From Serratia quinivorans (GTDB lineage: Bacteria > Pseudomonadota > Gammaproteobacteria > Enterobacterales > Enterobacteriaceae), in NCBI RefSeq assembly GCF_946227985.1, contig NZ_CAMKGL010000001.1, forward strand, positions 1,724,525 through 1,788,524: DNA of 64,000 nt, written 5' to 3'. Every line of letters starts with the position of its first letter. Position 1 is the stretch's first letter. The notes under the pieces were generated by a model. That model was not told the DNA's origin. It made no database searches and saw nothing but the letters and a program-made list of their open reading frames with translations. A program made the position numbers and the translations under genes. Of this stretch, positions 44,489-53,839 are shown piece by piece.

Positions 44489-44671
44489 TTACTGTTTCGG
44501 TTTGCCAGCGGCTTTAGCCACAGCGATAGGTTCGGACGCTGTCGGCATATCCGGTAGAGCAATCACGAAATGCACCTGCTCCGATGCTTGAATTCGCTTG
44601 ACCGCCTCAGGATCGGTAATCAAGTCACCGACACCAAATTCAGCAAACGCCTGTATCACTCTTACGCTCAT
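44489..44671 (-). CDS. Small phage protein next to the sheath gene
   Basis: The 60-residue protein reads MSVRVIQAFAEFGVGDLITD at the start and ends in a low-complexity AVAKAAGKPKQ tail. It has the place of Mu gp38-like (DUF2635) proteins but is not clearly similar. GAGGGG precedes the ATG and its start overlaps the stop of the next gene upstream by 4 bases. Confidence 0.75.
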   Translation of the reverse strand: MSVRVIQAFAEFGVGDLITDPEAVKRIQASEQVHFVIALPDMPTASEPIAVAKAAGKPKQ

Positions 44672-45282
44672 GGATTGCCCCTCGGAATACTACTTTGTAT
44701 GCGACCCAGCACCGGGCTGTCGGGATCAGATGCGGCGGACACAACCAGATAATCGGCCTTGATTTGCTTAATGGCCCATGCGCTTTGTGTTTGATAAACG
44801 CCATAGTTGACGGCGTAGAAGAAGTCCCGGCGATACACACCGATTTTTTGATTGTCGTCGTCCTGCAGTGAGGAGATGTAAGCAATGGTCGCCTGTGAAC
44901 CATCACCCAGCGTAATGCGACTGACGGCTGACAACTCCGGGTCAATGGCATTCGCCAGCGGGTCGCGCCTGTCGAAGCAACTCGCCCACACCGTCACCTG
45001 GTATTGCCGCGTCTCCCGTCGAACTTCACGGGTTATGCTACCTCGAACACCATCATTAACGCTCTCTTCCCACTCACCTTCACCGCTAAGCACCGATGTC
45101 ACCTTACTACCGGGGCGCGGAAAAACAGAGATATGCACCGCCCCCGCCAGCAGATCCTCTTTAAGTTGACCCGGGGTTGGCCAGCCCTGATACACCTTCA
45201 CCGGATGATCCGGTGACAGCGAGCGGCACACTTCCGCCACCAACTGCACCAACGCATTCCCTACAACGGTAATATCGGCCAT
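44668..45282 (-). CDS. Tail terminator-like neck protein
   Basis: The 204-residue protein starts MADITVVGNALVQLVAEVCR and has DHPVKVYQGWPTPGQLKEDL, VHISVFPRPGSKVT and a beta-rich middle (TREVRRETRQYQVTVWASCF). This is the usual order of tail terminator (gpU/gp17-like) proteins that cap the tube and sheath. It overlaps neighbours by one and four bases. Confidence 0.7.
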   Translation of the reverse strand: MADITVVGNALVQLVAEVCRSLSPDHPVKVYQGWPTPGQLKEDLLAGAVHISVFPRPGSKVTSVLSGEGEWEESVNDGVRGSITREVRRETRQYQVTVWASCFDRRDPLANAIDPELSAVSRITLGDGSQATIAYISSLQDDDNQKIGVYRRDFFYAVNYGVYQTQSAWAIKQIKADYLVVSAASDPDSPVLGRIQSSIPRGNP

Positions 45283-45977
45283 CAGGCATGCACCTCTATC
45301 GCCTGTATCCGCCAGCCGGTATCGGACAATTCCGCACCGCTGACCGAAAACATATTGCCCAGGTCATCCACCAGCACATCGCCTGGGTGGAACACGATCG
45401 GTACAGACACCGGCAGCATGATTTGCCAGCCTAACTGCTCCGGCGTACCAGCCTTGAGGGCCGTCGCATTGCGAAGTTTTCCCTTGCCGAACAGCACTGA
45501 TGCGGGCCAACCAACGGCAGGAAGACCGCCGTGTGGGCTGGTTCCCAGCACATCTACCGACTCATCCGCCGACTGACACAACCCGCTGTACGACAACACG
45601 CTGACGTTATCCACATCGCTCTCCGGCACTGGAAAGACTGGCCGAGTCATCCGCACCGTGCGGTTGCACTCAACACAGATGATCGGCAGCAGTTGTTGCT
45701 GAGCAGCAATAAAGTACGTGCTGTTCGCCCCTACAAGGTAATCACCCGGCTGTGTTTGACGGCCGTCAAGGTCGCCATACCACAGCGGATCGCCGGGATG
45801 GTTCGCCTTCAGGTATTTGTTATCGGTGTTGTTGAATGCTGCATTAAGCCGGGTGACTTTTTGCGTGAACGGATCGGCAGCCATAACCGGTCGCATCACG
45901 TCATACAGCAACCCCAGGCGTAACGCGGCTTTCCCTCTTCCGGCATAAATTTTTGCGTGGATTTTGACTGCATCCAT
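45282..45977 (-). CDS. Neck/head completion-region protein
   Basis: The 231-residue protein has KIYAGRGKAALRLGLLYDVM at the N-terminus and GDPLWYGDLDGRQTQPGDYL in the middle. It lies between the tail terminator-like gene and a small head-completion gene and is coupled to both. Function is inferred from position: a stopper or head-to-tail joining role is likely. Confidence 0.65.
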   Translation of the reverse strand: MDAVKIHAKIYAGRGKAALRLGLLYDVMRPVMAADPFTQKVTRLNAAFNNTDNKYLKANHPGDPLWYGDLDGRQTQPGDYLVGANSTYFIAAQQQLLPIICVECNRTVRMTRPVFPVPESDVDNVSVLSYSGLCQSADESVDVLGTSPHGGLPAVGWPASVLFGKGKLRNATALKAGTPEQLGWQIMLPVSVPIVFHPGDVLVDDLGNMFSVSGAELSDTGWRIQAIEVHA

Positions 45978-45979
45978 CG

Positions 45980-46372
45980 CTACCCCCTAACTATTTGGCT
46001 TCCACCGCGCCCGAGATTCGGACCAGGAACAATCCCAATAAACGCACACATCTCACGTCGCCACAGGTTATAGAGCCGCATCCTGTCGCTCACTTCCTGC
46101 TTGTTATGCACCCAAACCGCCGCCACATCCGTATCCAGATTTTCCCCAGATGTCGGTATGGCAGACTCAAGTGTGGTGAGCGTCGTCAGGTAATTAATCA
46201 GCGTGCTCTCTTCCTCCGGGCGTAAATGCGTCAACCGGTGCTGAAGCGTTTGCCATGTGCCCGGAGATACCCAGCCATAGGCAAAGTCCCGGCTATCATC
46301 CGCAACCGTGTCCCCCAACATCGGATAGCCCGCATAACGCCGCACATCAGATAACTGCTGTTCGGTAAGCAT
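45980..46372 (-). CDS. Head completion (adaptor-like) protein
   Basis: The 130-residue helical protein has MLTEQQLSDVRRYAGYPMLG, GTWQTLQHRLTHLRPEEEST and NKQEVSDRMRLYNLWRREMC. Its size, helical content and place directly after the coat region fit head-tail adaptors. Its ATG overlaps the stop of the TPE-repeat gene. Confidence 0.68.
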   Translation of the reverse strand: MLTEQQLSDVRRYAGYPMLGDTVADDSRDFAYGWVSPGTWQTLQHRLTHLRPEEESTLINYLTTLTTLESAIPTSGENLDTDVAAVWVHNKQEVSDRMRLYNLWRREMCAFIGIVPGPNLGRGGSQIVRG

Positions 46373-46623
46373 TATTCCGTCTCACGCCAACCGCCAGAGT
46401 AATAGTTTTTTACCTCATCCGGATGGACATTCGCCGTATGAGGTTGCGGATAAACAGCGGGATCACGCTCCATTTTTACCAGTGGCGGCGTTTCCGGCGT
46501 TTCCGGCGTTTCCGGCGTTTCCGGCGTTTCCGGCGTTTCCGGCGTTTCCGGCGTTTCCGGCGTTTCCGGCGTTTCCGGCGTTTCCGGCAGGCTATCTTGA
46601 GGATTGATTCTTGGTCTGGCCAT
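46372..46623 (-). CDS. Short phage protein with Glu-Thr-Pro repeat
   Basis: The 83-residue protein starts MARPRINPQDSLP, then carries eleven Glu-Thr-Pro triplets made by an exact 9-bp DNA repeat, and ends with PPLVKMERDPAVYPQPHTAN and HPDEVKNYYSGGWRETE. GGAGA precedes the ATG at 46,623. The repeat would give a stiff, acidic, extended linker; the C-terminal part looks folded and may bind the capsid or neck. It lies between coat and neck genes. Confidence 0.75.
   Translation of the reverse strand: MARPRINPQDSLPETPETPETPETPETPETPETPETPETPETPETPPLVKMERDPAVYPQPHTANVHPDEVKNYYSGGWRETE
46487..46585 (-). repeat. Minisatellite, 11 exact copies of a 9-bp unit
   Basis: GGCGTTTCC (plus strand) is repeated eleven times without change, encoding repeated Glu-Thr-Pro on the minus strand. 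Perfect identity means it is recent or kept uniform by slippage; length would change in steps of three residues without a frameshift. Confidence 0.97.
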
Positions 46624-46667
46624 ACTCAGTCTCCTGTTTGACCGCCGTATCACGGCGGCGCTTACCA

Positions 46668-47792
46668 TTAACCCAGCAAAATTGCCGTATGTTCAGGCTT
46701 GATGTTCTGCACGCCCCATGCGGCAGCAACTTCATAGCGAACACGCTTGTATTGCTTGTACATGGAGACTTCAAAACTCATCCCCGTACGCGGATCGGTA
46801 ATCATCACGTGATCATCGGCCATATCGCCTTCCTCCGGCAGCGCGGGGGCCCGTGTCGCCACCACAATCGCAGATCGACTGAAAGCAAAGTTGGCGGTAT
46901 AAGATGACAACAGCGATACCGCACTACCGGTTGCCATCGCCTCGCGCAACCCTGGCGCACCGATGGCAACAACACCACCGACCAAGTCAGCTGCCACCAC
47001 GTACTGGAAATTACCGAGGGTGATCACATCACCAGCAAGAATGGTGCCCGTGCCAGTATCAACAGGGATAAGGAACGTACCGGCAGTCAATGCACCATTG
47101 GTCAGGTAACCCGCGCCCGTTCCTGGCTCGTGAATGGCGACACCGGCAGACTCACGCAAACTAAAACCATGCAGTTCAATCAGCGTCCCTTGCGCACGTA
47201 CCGCCGTTGTTCCTGCCTCGTTAGCCTTTGTCAGTTGCGCTAACGTACGCAGACTGGCACCTGCAGTCGTGTCAATAACACACTGCAAATCACTGGTCGG
47301 TGCGCCGTTATCTTTCAGGATTTTGAGCACTTGCGCGGTATCGCCCAGATTCGAGGCAAACGGCGTCACACCAGGCGCGCCAGATGCCCGGGAAGCCTTG
47401 AATGCCTGGAGGCCAATGTCCACCTCAATCTCGTTCACCAATGTACGCATAGCCTGGGTGATCTGATCGCGACGGATGTTGGCATAACCGACACCAGTAC
47501 TGACCCCTTTCTGCTCTTCACCGGTCCAACGGAAGGGTACAGCGCGGGACTTGCTGATGGTGAACGGCGTATTGCCAATGGTCTGATCACCATCGTCCGG
47601 TGGTAACTGCCCCGGAGAGGTATCTTCCGCTTTAGCAGCCGGGGTGATCGGAATGCGGATAGCCTGATTGAGCGACGCACGCTCAGCAGACGCGTCCAGC
47701 GTGACGGATGGAACAAACCCCGCCATTTCACGGGAAACAACATCCATAGACGCATACAGGTCTGGGATAAGGTGATTTAAGCTGTTAGCCAT
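46668..47792 (-). CDS. Major capsid protein (P22 coat-like)
   Basis: The 374-residue protein starts MANSLNHLIPDLYASMDVVS and has FVPSVTLDASAERASLNQAI, IGNTPFTISKSRAVPFRWTG and FEVSMYKQYKRVRYEVAAAW near the C-terminus, as in the P22-type coat family of HK97-fold proteins. It follows the scaffold gene. The combination of this coat type with a contractile tail is mosaic. Confidence 0.88.
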   Translation of the reverse strand: MANSLNHLIPDLYASMDVVSREMAGFVPSVTLDASAERASLNQAIRIPITPAAKAEDTSPGQLPPDDGDQTIGNTPFTISKSRAVPFRWTGEEQKGVSTGVGYANIRRDQITQAMRTLVNEIEVDIGLQAFKASRASGAPGVTPFASNLGDTAQVLKILKDNGAPTSDLQCVIDTTAGASLRTLAQLTKANEAGTTAVRAQGTLIELHGFSLRESAGVAIHEPGTGAGYLTNGALTAGTFLIPVDTGTGTILAGDVITLGNFQYVVAADLVGGVVAIGAPGLREAMATGSAVSLLSSYTANFAFSRSAIVVATRAPALPEEGDMADDHVMITDPRTGMSFEVSMYKQYKRVRYEVAAAWGVQNIKPEHTAILLG

Positions 47793-47806
47793 CTATTGAT
47801 ATCCTA

Positions 47807-48562
47807 TTAATCAGTAATTTGTCCGCCAGCTGTCACATGCTCCATCTGTTGTGCAGGAGGCAATGCGTCAAACTTGGCGCGTGAAAGGTTTTTACTGCCC
47901 TTATGGGCTGGCCCTGCACCTTGGACACCGCTACCAGAAGCATCAGAGCCTTTGAGGATTTGATCGCGGTAGGGATAGCTATCCACCAGAATCTCCAGCG
48001 CTTCATCAAATCCGGCGACTTCGCCTGGGTTGCTACGGCTAAATAGCTTGTTACCCGTTTTGTCGTAAGCAACAACTTTCCCGTCCTCCAATTTGAAGTT
48101 GCTGCCAAAGCGAGCCTCAACCAGGTCCGCAGGGATCGCCATCTTGTCGGTGATGTACTGAGAGCGTGAGAAGCTGCCGCCAACCTTTTCAACTACCAGA
48201 GCAACATTGAGAGAGTCGCGCTCAGCAACAATTGGCGCGTACTTATCTTCAACCGCTTTGATCGCCTCCAATTTGACCTTTTCGACTTCACCGGCATCCA
48301 CCAGCTTTTTCGCATCAAGGTTTTTGACTGTCTCCATGGCTTTAATCGCCTCGGACGGGTCGGTAATACCGGAAAATGCCTTCAAACTGGTTTCAGCCGT
48401 CTCAGCACGTTCACGGTGTGATTTTGCTTCGCCGTTGAGACGTGAAATCGTAGTAACCGTGCCCGCAACATCAAACGCAATATCCTTGCCCTCGTCATTG
48501 ACGTAGACCGGCTTACCATCGGAGACCACTACGTGGCCGTTTTCATCAAGTTTCAGTTTCAT
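47807..48562 (-). CDS. Scaffold-like protein
   Basis: The 251-residue acidic protein has MKLKLDENGHVVVSDGKPVY, a coiled-coil middle (RLNGEAKSHRERAETAETSL, VEKVKLEAIKAVEDKYAPIV) and a basic C-terminal end (KGSKNLSRAKFDALPPAQQM). The place between portal and coat, helical content and composition match capsid scaffolds (DUF6651-type). Confidence 0.82.
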   Translation of the reverse strand: MKLKLDENGHVVVSDGKPVYVNDEGKDIAFDVAGTVTTISRLNGEAKSHRERAETAETSLKAFSGITDPSEAIKAMETVKNLDAKKLVDAGEVEKVKLEAIKAVEDKYAPIVAERDSLNVALVVEKVGGSFSRSQYITDKMAIPADLVEARFGSNFKLEDGKVVAYDKTGNKLFSRSNPGEVAGFDEALEILVDSYPYRDQILKGSDASGSGVQGAGPAHKGSKNLSRAKFDALPPAQQMEHVTAGGQITD

Positions 48563-48630
48563 GGTTAATTACCTTACAAGTGAGCCATCCGGCCCGGTGC
48601 GCCGACCCTGCATCCGCAGAATAGGCAAAT

Positions 48631-48654
48631 AAAAAACCCACACGATGGTGGGCT
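48631..48654 (-). terminator. Internal late-operon terminator between portal and scaffold genes
   Basis: On the minus strand CCCAC and GTGGG around ACGATG-like loop followed by six T residues. Confidence 0.75.
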
Positions 48655-48663
48655 GGTGAGAGG

Positions 48664-50055
48664 TTAAGCATTAAGCTCGGTTGTTCCCGGCTTCGGAGGT
48701 TGAGAGGCAAGACGTTTTAACTCCTCCTCCCACTTAACCTCACTGCTTATCATGCCGCGACGCTGTATCTCCCTAAATAGGGTTTCATTAGACAGCGAAC
48801 CGGCGATATTCATTTCCATCAGGAGTTCCGCGGAAGCTTCCGCCAACGTGGCCGCACCGAAATCACGGAAAATGGTGATATGACCGCATGATTTCTCGCT
48901 AACCCATTCCGCCAATAGCGCGATGGCCTGACTAGCAGCGTCCTGTAAATCCCCGACGATACGCTGTAAGGCGCAAGTCCCGGATTCATCGTCCGCCATG
49001 GTTTGCGCCACCGTGGTGCGTCCGGGTTTGATGACCAGCAGCTCCGCACCGATCTGGCGCATCTTGTCCTCCAGGTCGAGAATGTCTAGCCGCCCGGCTT
49101 CAATAGCCTTACCGGTGTGTTCAACGTACTTCAGGTCTCCATCCTGATTTTCGGTAGTGATCGCTGACGCAGCTCCAACAGTTAGCGGAGCATCACCAAG
49201 ATTTCGACCGAACAGAATAGGTACCCGTGCAACGTGCAAGATCGTCTGCTGATCGCTTTTGGTCTGCCAGTGCTCTACATTCATATAGGCGAGTTCAGCC
49301 AGTGGTGGTGTAGCCTGCATAAACGCCACCTTATTACCGTAGACCGGTACAAAGGGGATTTTTTTCAGACTGGTTTTACCCTCATCCACCAAGACCCATT
49401 TTTTCTCACCGGTAGTCTCATCCTTTCGTTCCTGGTAAATACGCCAGAGCCCGATATCCAGTACCCTGACCTGCTCTACCGTCTGCTCTGCGAACTCATT
49501 TCCCGGCACCTCCTTCTGCACATGCTCCACAAACCGCAGGTGGGTAATGGTCTCCCGCCCATTAATCCGCTTTGATTTATAGTCCAGCAGCATGGTCGGG
49601 CTGATTTTGACGAAATAGGGACGTAACCCTGCAGCCTTCTCCTGCGCCAAATTCATCTTTCCACTAACGTGCGGATAATCCACCAGAATGCCACTCAGTC
49701 CGTAAGCAATAGCTTCCTCGCATACGTTCGCCAGAAAACTGTGCAGGTTGGTACCTTCAAGATCTATATCGTCGAACATTGTCGTTACGCGCTCAGGGAT
49801 ATCATCCCCCCACGTGATCGGCCTGGAAAAAGGTTTTCCACTCAGTACCTCAACAGTGCGAGAAAAGGCTGGAAACAGCGTTGCAGTGGCAAGACGGCTT
49901 TTATAATAAGCACCGTCCTCGTTGGGCCATTGGGGTAACCAATCCTTGCCGGCTTCGCGCATAGAGGCCGTTCCGCCCAACAGTGCAGTAATCATCGGCC
50001 AGCAGCCAGCCATCGCATCTATACGAGGCGATCGCTTACGAACATCATTACTCAT
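48664..50055 (-). CDS. Portal protein (DUF4055-type)
   Basis: The 463-residue protein has KDWLPQWPNEDGAYYKSRLA, RTVEVLSGKPFSRP, AYGLSGILVDYPHVSG, ELAYMNVEHWQTKSDQQTIL and a C-terminal region with LLVIKPGRTTVAQTMADDES, the pattern of DUF4055 portals. The ATG at 50,055 gives a normal length; a longer frame to 50,298 reads through the terminase gene in another frame and lacks a ribosome site. The portal forms the DNA channel of the head. Confidence 0.88.
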   Translation of the reverse strand: MSNDVRKRSPRIDAMAGCWPMITALLGGTASMREAGKDWLPQWPNEDGAYYKSRLATATLFPAFSRTVEVLSGKPFSRPITWGDDIPERVTTMFDDIDLEGTNLHSFLANVCEEAIAYGLSGILVDYPHVSGKMNLAQEKAAGLRPYFVKISPTMLLDYKSKRINGRETITHLRFVEHVQKEVPGNEFAEQTVEQVRVLDIGLWRIYQERKDETTGEKKWVLVDEGKTSLKKIPFVPVYGNKVAFMQATPPLAELAYMNVEHWQTKSDQQTILHVARVPILFGRNLGDAPLTVGAASAITTENQDGDLKYVEHTGKAIEAGRLDILDLEDKMRQIGAELLVIKPGRTTVAQTMADDESGTCALQRIVGDLQDAASQAIALLAEWVSEKSCGHITIFRDFGAATLAEASAELLMEMNIAGSLSNETLFREIQRRGMISSEVKWEEELKRLASQPPKPGTTELNA

Positions 50056-50068
50056 AGAGAATTTCCAC

Positions 50069-51385
50069 TTAAGCAGACAGTGGCCGCACGGTGGTTTTGC
50101 GGCTGACAATTGGGAACAGATGAACGATGGGGTACGAACCCGCATCATTGCCGTGGTCAAAGCCGCCCTTTTTATCCGGTTCGCCCTTCTCGTCGTAGAC
50201 CTGACGCTCCAGACACTGGGTGAACTTTGGACATTCATGGGTGTTAACCAGCAGGCGACGCTCGCCGTAGGTGTTGCACAGCATGGCGTTCGTGGCATTT
50301 ACGCGGTCTTTCACCACTGGGTTGCTGGCATTGACCTTGACCACAAACCCCGCTTTTTTCAGCAGCGCTATATCGGACTCACTGGCGTTACTGGATTTAC
50401 GGTTATCCCCAGACGCATCGGGATAAACAGTGATGGTGTGTTCTGGATAACACTGCTGAATTTTTCCAATCATGGCAGGGGTATCAAACACATCCATAAA
50501 CTCATATACCGCCCGCGGCAGGCCATTGCGCATCACATACACCACAGCAGCCATTTTGCTCACGTTGAAGTCCATGCCGATGTGCAGCACATCACCACGC
50601 TGCACTTTGTCGTCGGTATGGTTCTGCCGACGGTCAAAGCAGTAGTAAACAACCCCCTGATAATTCTCGAAACTGGCTTCGTACTCCTGACGATAGGTAC
50701 GGGGATCCATTCTGCGGCGGGCGGCTTCAAGCTCCTCAATGGGTACGTTGCCGCCGTCCACTGACGTATATAACCAACTGCGGTGATCTGGCTCCCGGCC
50801 GTCCTGTCCAGCAAGCCAAGTGTCGTAGCAATGGTTGAAACCTTTAGGGGTGCCAATACGCAATGCGTGGCCACCGATGTATTGAATGTCATCAATCACA
50901 TAACGGCAGGTCGACAGCATAGGGCGGATAACCTCCTCCCAGGCTTGATAGGGGCAGTCAGCCCACTCATCTACCAGCACAAAAAACAGCCCGGAACCGC
51001 GCAAGTCATCATAATTGTTCAACCCCACGCAGCGGATAATGTGCCCGCTGTTCAGGGTGATCGACAGTTCCGTTTCGTTGGGCTTGCTGGCGCGCCAGTG
51101 TGGAGGAATGGCTTGTTTCAGCCGTCGCCAGAAAACACGCTTCGCTTGTTTTAGCGTAGGGGCGCAATACCAGATTTCATCCTCAACGCTGACATTCCAG
51201 CGATCAGCCAGGCGGGCGGCGCGGCGCATTTCTGCTTTACCCAAGAACGTTTTACCGAACCGCCGACCACACACTGCATCTCTAAATCGTGCAGAAAGCT
51301 GCCAGCCCCAGGCGTAGATATTTGCCTGCTTTGGGGTGAGCGCTACCGCGCCGTCAGAGGATCGGCTTATCGGGGATAGGTTCAT
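50069..51385 (-). CDS. Terminase large subunit
   Basis: The 438-residue protein has an ATPase with Walker A-like GRRFGKTFLG, Walker B FFVLVDEWA, and an RNase H-like nuclease with acidic residues in HIGMDFNVSK, VYPDASGDN and DHGNDAGSY. It packages DNA into the prohead. It overlaps the small subunit gene by 32 bases. Confidence 0.95.
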   Translation of the reverse strand: MNLSPISRSSDGAVALTPKQANIYAWGWQLSARFRDAVCGRRFGKTFLGKAEMRRAARLADRWNVSVEDEIWYCAPTLKQAKRVFWRRLKQAIPPHWRASKPNETELSITLNSGHIIRCVGLNNYDDLRGSGLFFVLVDEWADCPYQAWEEVIRPMLSTCRYVIDDIQYIGGHALRIGTPKGFNHCYDTWLAGQDGREPDHRSWLYTSVDGGNVPIEELEAARRRMDPRTYRQEYEASFENYQGVVYYCFDRRQNHTDDKVQRGDVLHIGMDFNVSKMAAVVYVMRNGLPRAVYEFMDVFDTPAMIGKIQQCYPEHTITVYPDASGDNRKSSNASESDIALLKKAGFVVKVNASNPVVKDRVNATNAMLCNTYGERRLLVNTHECPKFTQCLERQVYDEKGEPDKKGGFDHGNDAGSYPIVHLFPIVSRKTTVRPLSA

Positions 51386-52355
51386 CGGGATTTAACGCCT
51401 GCAGTTGATAATCATCTTCCAGGCCTTCACGCTTACCTGCCTGATTCAGCTCTTTGCGAAGCTGCTCGTTTTCCATCTCTTTGCGTTCAGCGTCCAATTC
51501 CTGACCGCGCTTCGCTGCAGGACTGTCGAAGACGCCGAGATGCTTAGCAATATTTTCCAGCATCTTGTCGCGGTTGCTGATGAGGATCTCAACACCATCC
51601 TTCGTCGTCTTCACGCCCTGATAGGCCATGCGGGCCTGTGGTGATAACGCGTTGGTTGCATGAATATGGACATGACCGAATCCGGCACCTTCACATTGCG
51701 GACATTCGGGGTTAGCTGCGCGTTTGGGGCGAAAGCCAAACCCGCCGGCGATGGCCGGTAACTGTTTGTTTTTGGCTTCAGCTTCAGTACGGGCCTTGTT
51801 GTACTCGTTCTCCGTCCACTGGTAATCGTGGTTCTTACCCCAGCAGTAACGGCAGCAGGTACGGCGATATTCGACCAGGTCGTTGACGTCAACCGTGGCA
51901 ATAGCCCACATCCGGGCCAGCACGTCGTCGACGCTAAACAGCTGGCGGGCAATGGCGGCTTTACGCTGATTCGCGATTGCTTCGCGAACTGAAGTTTTCT
52001 GAAGTAGCTGATAGCCGATTTGCTCAGCCGTCCTTTCACTGTAACCGGCCCTGATTGCTGCCTGTTTTGCATTACTATCCTTCAGATATTCAACAACAAA
52101 TTCCGCCCGCTGGTCATTCAGACCTTCATCATCAACCAGCCCGGTAGCGCTTTCCTCTATTCGCGAAATTCGCGAATTTGTCGCATCCAATTCGCGAATT
52201 CGCAGTAGCTCTTTCGCCGCCTTTTCTGTGATGTGCTTTTTAGCCGTGCCCCACTTATGCCCCCGCTCCTCGCACCATGCTTTCGCCGGTATCTGCGTTT
52301 TTTCCCAGTCGCTGGCGTACTGGGCTAATTCATCTTCCCAGTTCACCCTTGCCAT
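51354..52355 (-). CDS. Terminase small subunit
   Basis: The 333-residue protein has a P22/XtmA-like core LNDQRAEFVVEYLKDSNAKQ then AAIRAGYSERTAEQIGYQLL, followed by a zinc-finger-like part (CCRYCWG and CPQCEGAG) and a helical C-terminus. The N-terminal extension AWCEERGHKWGTAKKHI looks like an extra helix-turn-helix. It recognises the packaging site. Confidence 0.92.
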   Translation of the reverse strand: MARVNWEDELAQYASDWEKTQIPAKAWCEERGHKWGTAKKHITEKAAKELLRIRELDATNSRISRIEESATGLVDDEGLNDQRAEFVVEYLKDSNAKQAAIRAGYSERTAEQIGYQLLQKTSVREAIANQRKAAIARQLFSVDDVLARMWAIATVDVNDLVEYRRTCCRYCWGKNHDYQWTENEYNKARTEAEAKNKQLPAIAGGFGFRPKRAANPECPQCEGAGFGHVHIHATNALSPQARMAYQGVKTTKDGVEILISNRDKMLENIAKHLGVFDSPAAKRGQELDAERKEMENEQLRKELNQAGKREGLEDDYQLQALNPDEPIPDKPIL

Positions 52356-52369
52356 AATCTCAGACCTGG

Positions 52370-52606
52370 TTAAGTAATGATGAGTACCATAGACCCGGAG
52401 TTGGTTGCCGCCCTGGCGTAAACCCGTTCGGTGACAACGAATGAAGTCCCGGGTGTCAAGGTGTGACCCGAATACTCAGAATCAGAAGGTGGAGTTGAAG
52501 ACGCCCAAAGAACGCCGTACCGTTGATACATTCGATAGTTTTTTGATCGGCTGCCGTCGTTACTGGCGTCCAATTGCTACCAACCATAAGTTTTTGCGTG
52601 GGCATG
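52370..52606 (-). pseudogene. Small phage virion-type protein broken by a one-base frameshift
   Basis: Frame 1 from an ATG at 52,606 (GAGG before it) reads MPTQKLMVGSNWTPVTTAAD then QKTIECINGTA. The next frame continues VLWASSTPPSDSEYSGHTLT then PGTSFVVTERVYARAATNSG and ends SMVLIIT. Joined, these make the usual 78-residue phage protein with WTPV..C..NG..LWASS..P...G..L..G..VYARA. One base is missing at about 52,517; no slippery sequence is seen, so mutation or a sequencing error is more likely than recoding. Confidence 0.7.
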
Positions 52607-52627
52607 AGTACCTCATTTAATGATTTG

Positions 52628-53839
52628 CTACGACAACCCAAGCAGTGTCTTTACCGCTCCAGCATCCGCGGCCTGAAGCAATTGACGGCCAAACGGCGTC
52701 GCGTCGCTAATATTCGCAGCAGTGGGTTGATAATTACCCGCCTTGGCTGTCGCTGACGTCGTACCAATAGCGAGGCTGGATGTACCAGCCCCAATAGCTG
52801 TTCGTGCCGCCGCCGCATTAGCACTGTCTATCAGTTGCTTGCCAATCGCCGTGATGCTACTGATGTCCGTTCCCGATGCACCGACCAACAGCTTGTAACC
52901 CGTCAGAGCAATGATCTGCTTGCCTTCACCGTCAATGGTGATCGCGTTAACGACATTATTGGTGCTGTCACGCACGCCCAGCGCCAATTGGCCGTGATTA
53001 TCCGGGGTCGCAGACGCTCTGATGGCAACATCAATAACGCCATCATCTTCGCCAAACTTAAATACCAGGACGTTAGCATCGGTCTGAAGTATCGATTTCA
53101 GCACCAACTGGTGATTGAGCTGCAGCTTGCCATCCAGTACCTGGTCGCCAGTGTTTCCCAATGCCTTAAGTTCAGCCAAGGTAGGTTTGAATTTGTCGGT
53201 GTAAAGCCGTGCCCATTTTACTATTTTGTCAGCATCAGAGAGGCCAACGTAGGCGCTACCATCAACACCAGCGGCGAAATAACCACTACGTCCTCCATCG
53301 GCGGTGCCGTCAGTTCTCAGGCTAATGACGCCGTAAATCGAATTCCCTGGCCTGTTAGTTGCTGTACCAAGCACCCGATAAATTTGTGATTGCACCTGGT
53401 ATGCATCAGGTTTGTCTGTTGGTCCAGCCCCTAATCCATACATCGGCGGTTGGAATTTGTCGGTATAAATCCGCGCCCAGGTGATACCGCCAGCCTCTGC
53501 GCCGGAGAAACCGACATACGCCGCGACACTGCCACCAACAACAGCAAAATAACCGGCAGACGGCGAGGCATCCATGGGTAGGCACGCAATACCTGCGGAG
53601 ACATTCCCTGTGACTGCCGGTGGCTTATTTGCAGATGAGTTATTGACCCGGTAAAGCTGCCCAATGTTGCTGTATGCGTCGGTTTTAGCAACCGGCCCTT
53701 GGCCAAGACCAAATGCCCGGTCCGCAAGCAGAATATTCTTGCCGGCATTAGTGGCGTCAGTAATATTGGCAACAGTTACGGTTGCCCCGCCGCCCATGGT
53801 TCCCAGCAGCGTAATGAGATTGGCTGGAATGACCGCCAT
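52628..53839 (-). CDS. Fibre-like virion protein (head or tail fibre)
   Basis: The 403-residue protein has an assembly-type N-terminus (MAVIPANLITLLGTMGGGAT), two similar inner blocks (SAGYFAVVGGSVAAYVGFSG then ITWARIYTDKFQP, and RSGYFAAGVDGSAYVGLSDA then VKWARLYTDKFKP) and the low-complexity ends NAAAARTAIGAGTSS and ADAGAVKTLLGLS found in phage fibres. It lies before terminase, away from the tail fibre, so a head fibre or second adhesin is likely. Confidence 0.75.
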   Translation of the reverse strand: MAVIPANLITLLGTMGGGATVTVANITDATNAGKNILLADRAFGLGQGPVAKTDAYSNIGQLYRVNNSSANKPPAVTGNVSAGIACLPMDASPSAGYFAVVGGSVAAYVGFSGAEAGGITWARIYTDKFQPPMYGLGAGPTDKPDAYQVQSQIYRVLGTATNRPGNSIYGVISLRTDGTADGGRSGYFAAGVDGSAYVGLSDADKIVKWARLYTDKFKPTLAELKALGNTGDQVLDGKLQLNHQLVLKSILQTDANVLVFKFGEDDGVIDVAIRASATPDNHGQLALGVRDSTNNVVNAITIDGEGKQIIALTGYKLLVGASGTDISSITAIGKQLIDSANAAAARTAIGAGTSSLAIGTTSATAKAGNYQPTAANISDATPFGRQLLQAADAGAVKTLLGLS

